From the NCBI RefSeq assembly GCF_964275005.1, contig NC_092706.1, forward strand, positions 9,929,144 through 9,993,143: 64,000 nt of DNA. Direction: 5' to 3'. Below the pieces are notes generated by a model. The model was not told where the DNA came from and made no database searches. It saw only the letters and a list, made by a program, of their open reading frames with translations. How positions within the stretch are numbered: position 1 is the first letter of the stretch; every line of letters begins with the position of its first letter. The stretch comes from Diadema setosum. Its lineage: Eukaryota; Echinodermata; Echinoidea; Diadematoida; Diadematidae. Shown here in pieces: positions 60,548-64,000 of this stretch. A program made the translations under genes and the position numbers.

Positions 60548-63500
60548 ATGGCAGGCGGAACCCAAGGTGAGTATATTTAAGTAGTTATCATTTTGCTAAA
60601 TTACCACTCCAGTCGGCAGTCAGTACAGTAGGTTTCTAGATAAGTTTTACCCTATCACTTTTAAGTTTTGATCAGGCAATCACCACGATCACCATTACGA
60701 GTGGGTAGACCTATAACGTTACGGTCTATCACCACGTTTGTCGTGATCGACGACGTTAGGCCTAATGTGTTAATGTCACGTTTATCTGTAGATATCTACT
60801 GGCATCACAATGAATATTAAAATGATTTCCTTTCAGATCTTAGTCATCTAACAGTCGGCCTAATACCAGACACTCTAAATTACCTGATTATTGATTGTCT
60901 TGTTTTGTTGGCCATTGCATTGTCCATTGAAGCTAGGCCTACTCGTAAGTAGGCCTACGTTGTTAATAGTATTAATACTTTGAAGTAGTCTAACGTTAAC
61001 GGGTAGGGGCCTAAAGGGTAGACAAGTGTCTACACTAACCACAGTCTAACGTTATGGTTAGGGTCTAAATTTTTTAATGAAATATTCTCATTTGTCATGT
61101 TCCCATAACATGTTAGACTTAAGAGTAATTAAACAAGAGTCTACAATGTAAAACCACTAGAAACAGGTCTATAATTGACACTTGACACTTTCTCTCTGAC
61201 ACAGACTGGTTTTACCATGCTCCATCCAAGAAGGATAGTGGCGGTCAAGTGGAGTATCCTGCGGCATCACAGATCCCTTCATTAGGGGGCGGCATTCCCT
61301 ACGACGAGTGGGAGAAAGATGAGCGAGATGCCACGGGAATGAAGCGTGGATGGATCAGGGACACAGACTCAAAGTACATTCAGCTGTGCAAGAGAGGCGG
61401 TCGCAAGGGTGGGTTCCTTGGCTTGTCTGTTCGATTGTACATAGGAAATCTACTTAGCCTGCATGAAAACATTGAAGAACTTGTTTCTTTGTCAAAATTT
61501 GTATGAATGTTTCCCTTTCAGTCTACAGCCATGACATACACTGTAGAGTTGCATAGCGAGTGCATGTTTATACACTGGCTGATAAATTTAATCTGCAATT
61601 GCAGACATGTTCCTATTATTAGATATGACTTTTTTTTTCTTTTTCTTTTTTTTTTTTTTTTTTTTTTTGGGGGGGGGGGGACATTTTATGCCAGCTGGTG
61701 TACACACCATTAAATTAAATTACCATTTCAGTGATCGTTACCATTCCATGTGGGAGAGGCAATGTAGCTACAAGATTCCAACCAAACAATGACAATACAG
61801 TCTCTCTTTGCATACTTTGTGCATGTCACATATGCCGTTGTATGTTCTGTGTCTGTTTATGAGGTCAGAGAGAATGATTAAATGCCAGTAGAAGTTATAC
61901 AATACATATGGTAGGAGGTGTTTTATTTTTTACTAGACAGTGCAAGTGATACATCATGTTTGGGGGATACCTTTTGTCAAGTAACACTGACAGGCTTAAG
62001 GTGTGTATAATTATTGCAAAACCAAGAAAAGGAAATTATAGACATTGTATAATGCTTCATATACCCATTTATTTATTTATTTTTCCTTATTTTGCTGTAT
62101 TCATGATATTCATAATCATATTGTGTACAATCATATATGTATTTGAATTCAACCTTTTTTCTCTGTATCAATGTGCTGAGAATGCCTGTGTTAATTATAA
62201 GTGCTATATGAATTCCATATCTTATTGTTATTTCAATCTTCCATTGCAGATCTGTTGAGGCAGCGTGATCCTCCAAAAAGAGCATCAGAACCCAAAGATT
62301 ATCCAAGAGCTGATTGGTTCTACTATGAGACACATGAAGCATCACAGTCGTAAGTTACAGGCAAAAGCACGCCCTGACATACAAGAACGCTGTTTTTTTT
62401 TTTCTTCTTCTTCTTCTTCTTCTTCTTTGTTGTTGTTGTTGTTGTTATAAATTCAATCTCTTGATTGAAATTGATATCAGGATACTGATCATTCACAATT
62501 TGCATTCTGCAAGTAAGGAGGCCCGGCTCTGCCTCTTATGGCAACATACTCAAATGAACGAATTAAAGAACTAACGCGTGCAAAATTCCTTCTGCATGTT
62601 TAGTTTGACTGTGTTAAATAAAACAGTGTCGCATGATCACTTCTGATTAAGTGGGAATTCCATCCTGATCTGATTTTATGTTGCATTGTATGAAAGCAGA
62701 AAAATCGGAAAAGTAGATCAGTGAAAATTTGAGGAAAAAAATGGACACACACACACACACACAAAAGTTATGAACTGTTGAATTTAGAGAGCAAGACAAA
62801 TTTGGCAACTCCGTGTGACATGCTGTAGGGGCCCGTTGCATAAAAGTTACAATTATGGTAACTTTGCCATCCAATGGCAACTTCCATGGAATTCTTGATT
62901 TTGATTGGCTGTTGAGTATTGTTGCCATGGTCGTTACCATTGGATGGCAAAGCTACCATAATTGTAACTTTTATACAACGGGCCATAGATGTAGATATTG
63001 AGAAGCTCTCCATTCCATTGTACATTATGTCCGAAATAAAAAAAATACAATCAAATTTCTGCATTGATAACTTTCAATATGATTGGATACTACCCTCTAC
63101 CAAACAGTTTGATATGATATTCCATATTTGAAAACTGATATGAGCCAGTTCTGGTGAAACAATAATTAAATATGATTTGAAATGTAGACTGGTATATCCA
63201 TAGCTCCAATCAACTTTTATTACATGTTATTGTCTTCCACTTTTTTTTACATTTTTTTTTTTTTGGGGGGGGGGAGTGGGGGGAGGTGTTTGTTTATTTG
63301 TTTTTTGATAAATTGTTATAGCGTCAACTTAGTACACTTTGTGAATTTATGTGTTTGTTGTTATGATAGAGTGTTTTGTGTTTATCATCTTCACTCAGGG
63401 ACAAATATCGGTCTCATCTGCCTGACTACATGGTATACGAGGAGTACAGGCCAGAGGATCATGGTGATGAGGTCAAAGGTTACTATCAGCGACCCCCTTT

Positions 63501-63695
63501 CTCCCTGGATGACAAGATGACTGCCTTTGAGCGCCACGGCGATACAGTGACGGACAAACTAAGCATGAAGTTCCCCAATGATGAGTCCAAGCTGAGGAAG
63601 CCACCAAGGGACAAGACAGAGGGCAAGGACTTCAGGAGAAAAAAGCAGGTGGACAGAAACGCCAATACCCCAAACCGACAGAAATACAAACAAAT
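60548..63695 (+). CDS. C7orf57: C7orf57 orthologue, 5' part (gene runs off the right edge)
   Basis: The protein has no known function. Exons: 60548-60566, 61205-61408, 62250-62349 and 63399-63695, with GT/AG introns and agreeing phases, giving about 206 residues so far. The last exon ends AT before a consensus gtgagt, so I read a splice there rather than the TGA two bases later. Matches to human C7orf57 in order: DWFYHAPSKK (human DWYYHVPVKR), PAASQIPSL (PPASQIPGL), GWIRDTDSKYIQL (YWIKETDSEYVKL), GGRKDLL (GGRPDLL), DWFYYET (DWYIHHS) and LPDYMVYEEYRPE (MPDYMVHEEFNPD). The N-terminus begins MAGGTQ, with the ATG in an AAACATGG context. The 3' segment is rich in Lys/Asp/Pro and looks disordered. 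There is no signal peptide or membrane segment. Confidence 0.88.
62829..62984. mobile_element. Palindromic MITE in C7orf57 intron 3
   Basis: The ends GGCCCGTTGCATAAAAGTTA and the inverse TAACTTTTATACAACGGGCC extend to arms of about 48 bp with few mismatches. The centre contains a ttgattttgattggctgttg segment. Confidence 0.78.
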
Positions 63696-64000
63696 GTGAG
63701 TTTACAAGCATAATTTTTGGCCTGTCCTTGGGGAATATTCTCTCATATGCTCTTCATGATAACTACAATGAAGATTCTTCATGGCTCTTTTCTGATGACA
63801 AGCACATCACATTTTACAGCATTTTATCAGTTTGTTCTTTTGCCGTATCTTCGCCTTTATTAATTTCCCCATAGACTTGACTGAACTTTTCAAAGGCAAC
63901 AGAATGGATATATTTAAGTACAGATAAATGCATATTTTAACATTCAAGAAAAGTTCAAGACCAGTCACTTTGTGGCCAAAGCTTTTTTCTATTTTTTTTT

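Overview
The window is animal nuclear DNA. Its genes have short exons with GT/AG introns, dense microsatellites and many small inverted-repeat transposons, and its proteins look like vertebrate orthologues. The repeat style (tRNA-derived SINE, Penelope-like fragment, many TTAA- and TA-flanked miniature elements) and the invertebrate-like intron content suggest a marine invertebrate deuterostome. An echinoderm such as a sea urchin is my best guess, but it is not proven.

Layout. Positions 1-12,000 hold no gene I can name. There are two weak minus-strand exon candidates, several miniature transposons and a tRNA-derived SINE. Positions 12,194-43,847 (+) are one complete gene, the nephrocystin-3 (NPHP3) orthologue. 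I read it as 22 coding exons whose phases all agree, giving about 1310 residues. Its introns are packed with mobile DNA: a long foldback element (intron 1), TA-flanked elements (introns 2, 16 and 20), a perfect 217-bp tandem duplication (intron 3), two inverted 1.1-1.3 kb repeat copies bracketing exons 7 and 8, a hAT-like MITE (intron 17), and a 3.2-kb element with a ~190-bp tandem array (intron 19). Positions 44,000-51,100 are intergenic and hold several more miniature elements. Positions 51,675-54,058 (+) hold a decayed PHD-finger-type gene of a kind I suspect is repetitive. Positions 54,690-56,565 hold broken Ty3/Gypsy-type LTR retroelement pieces. Positions 57,031-59,811 (-) are METTL21A, a protein-lysine methyltransferase, in three exons. 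Head-to-head with it, from 60,548 (+) to beyond the right edge, is the orthologue of human C7orf57.

Functional theme. NPHP3 is a ciliary inversin-compartment protein with an N-terminal myristoylation site. METTL21A is a cytosolic methyltransferase of Hsp70-type chaperones. C7orf57 is uncharacterised. METTL21A and the C7orf57 orthologue probably share a short bidirectional promoter. Nothing suggests that the three genes form a pathway. The most notable architecture is the amount and arrangement of repeats within NPHP3 introns.
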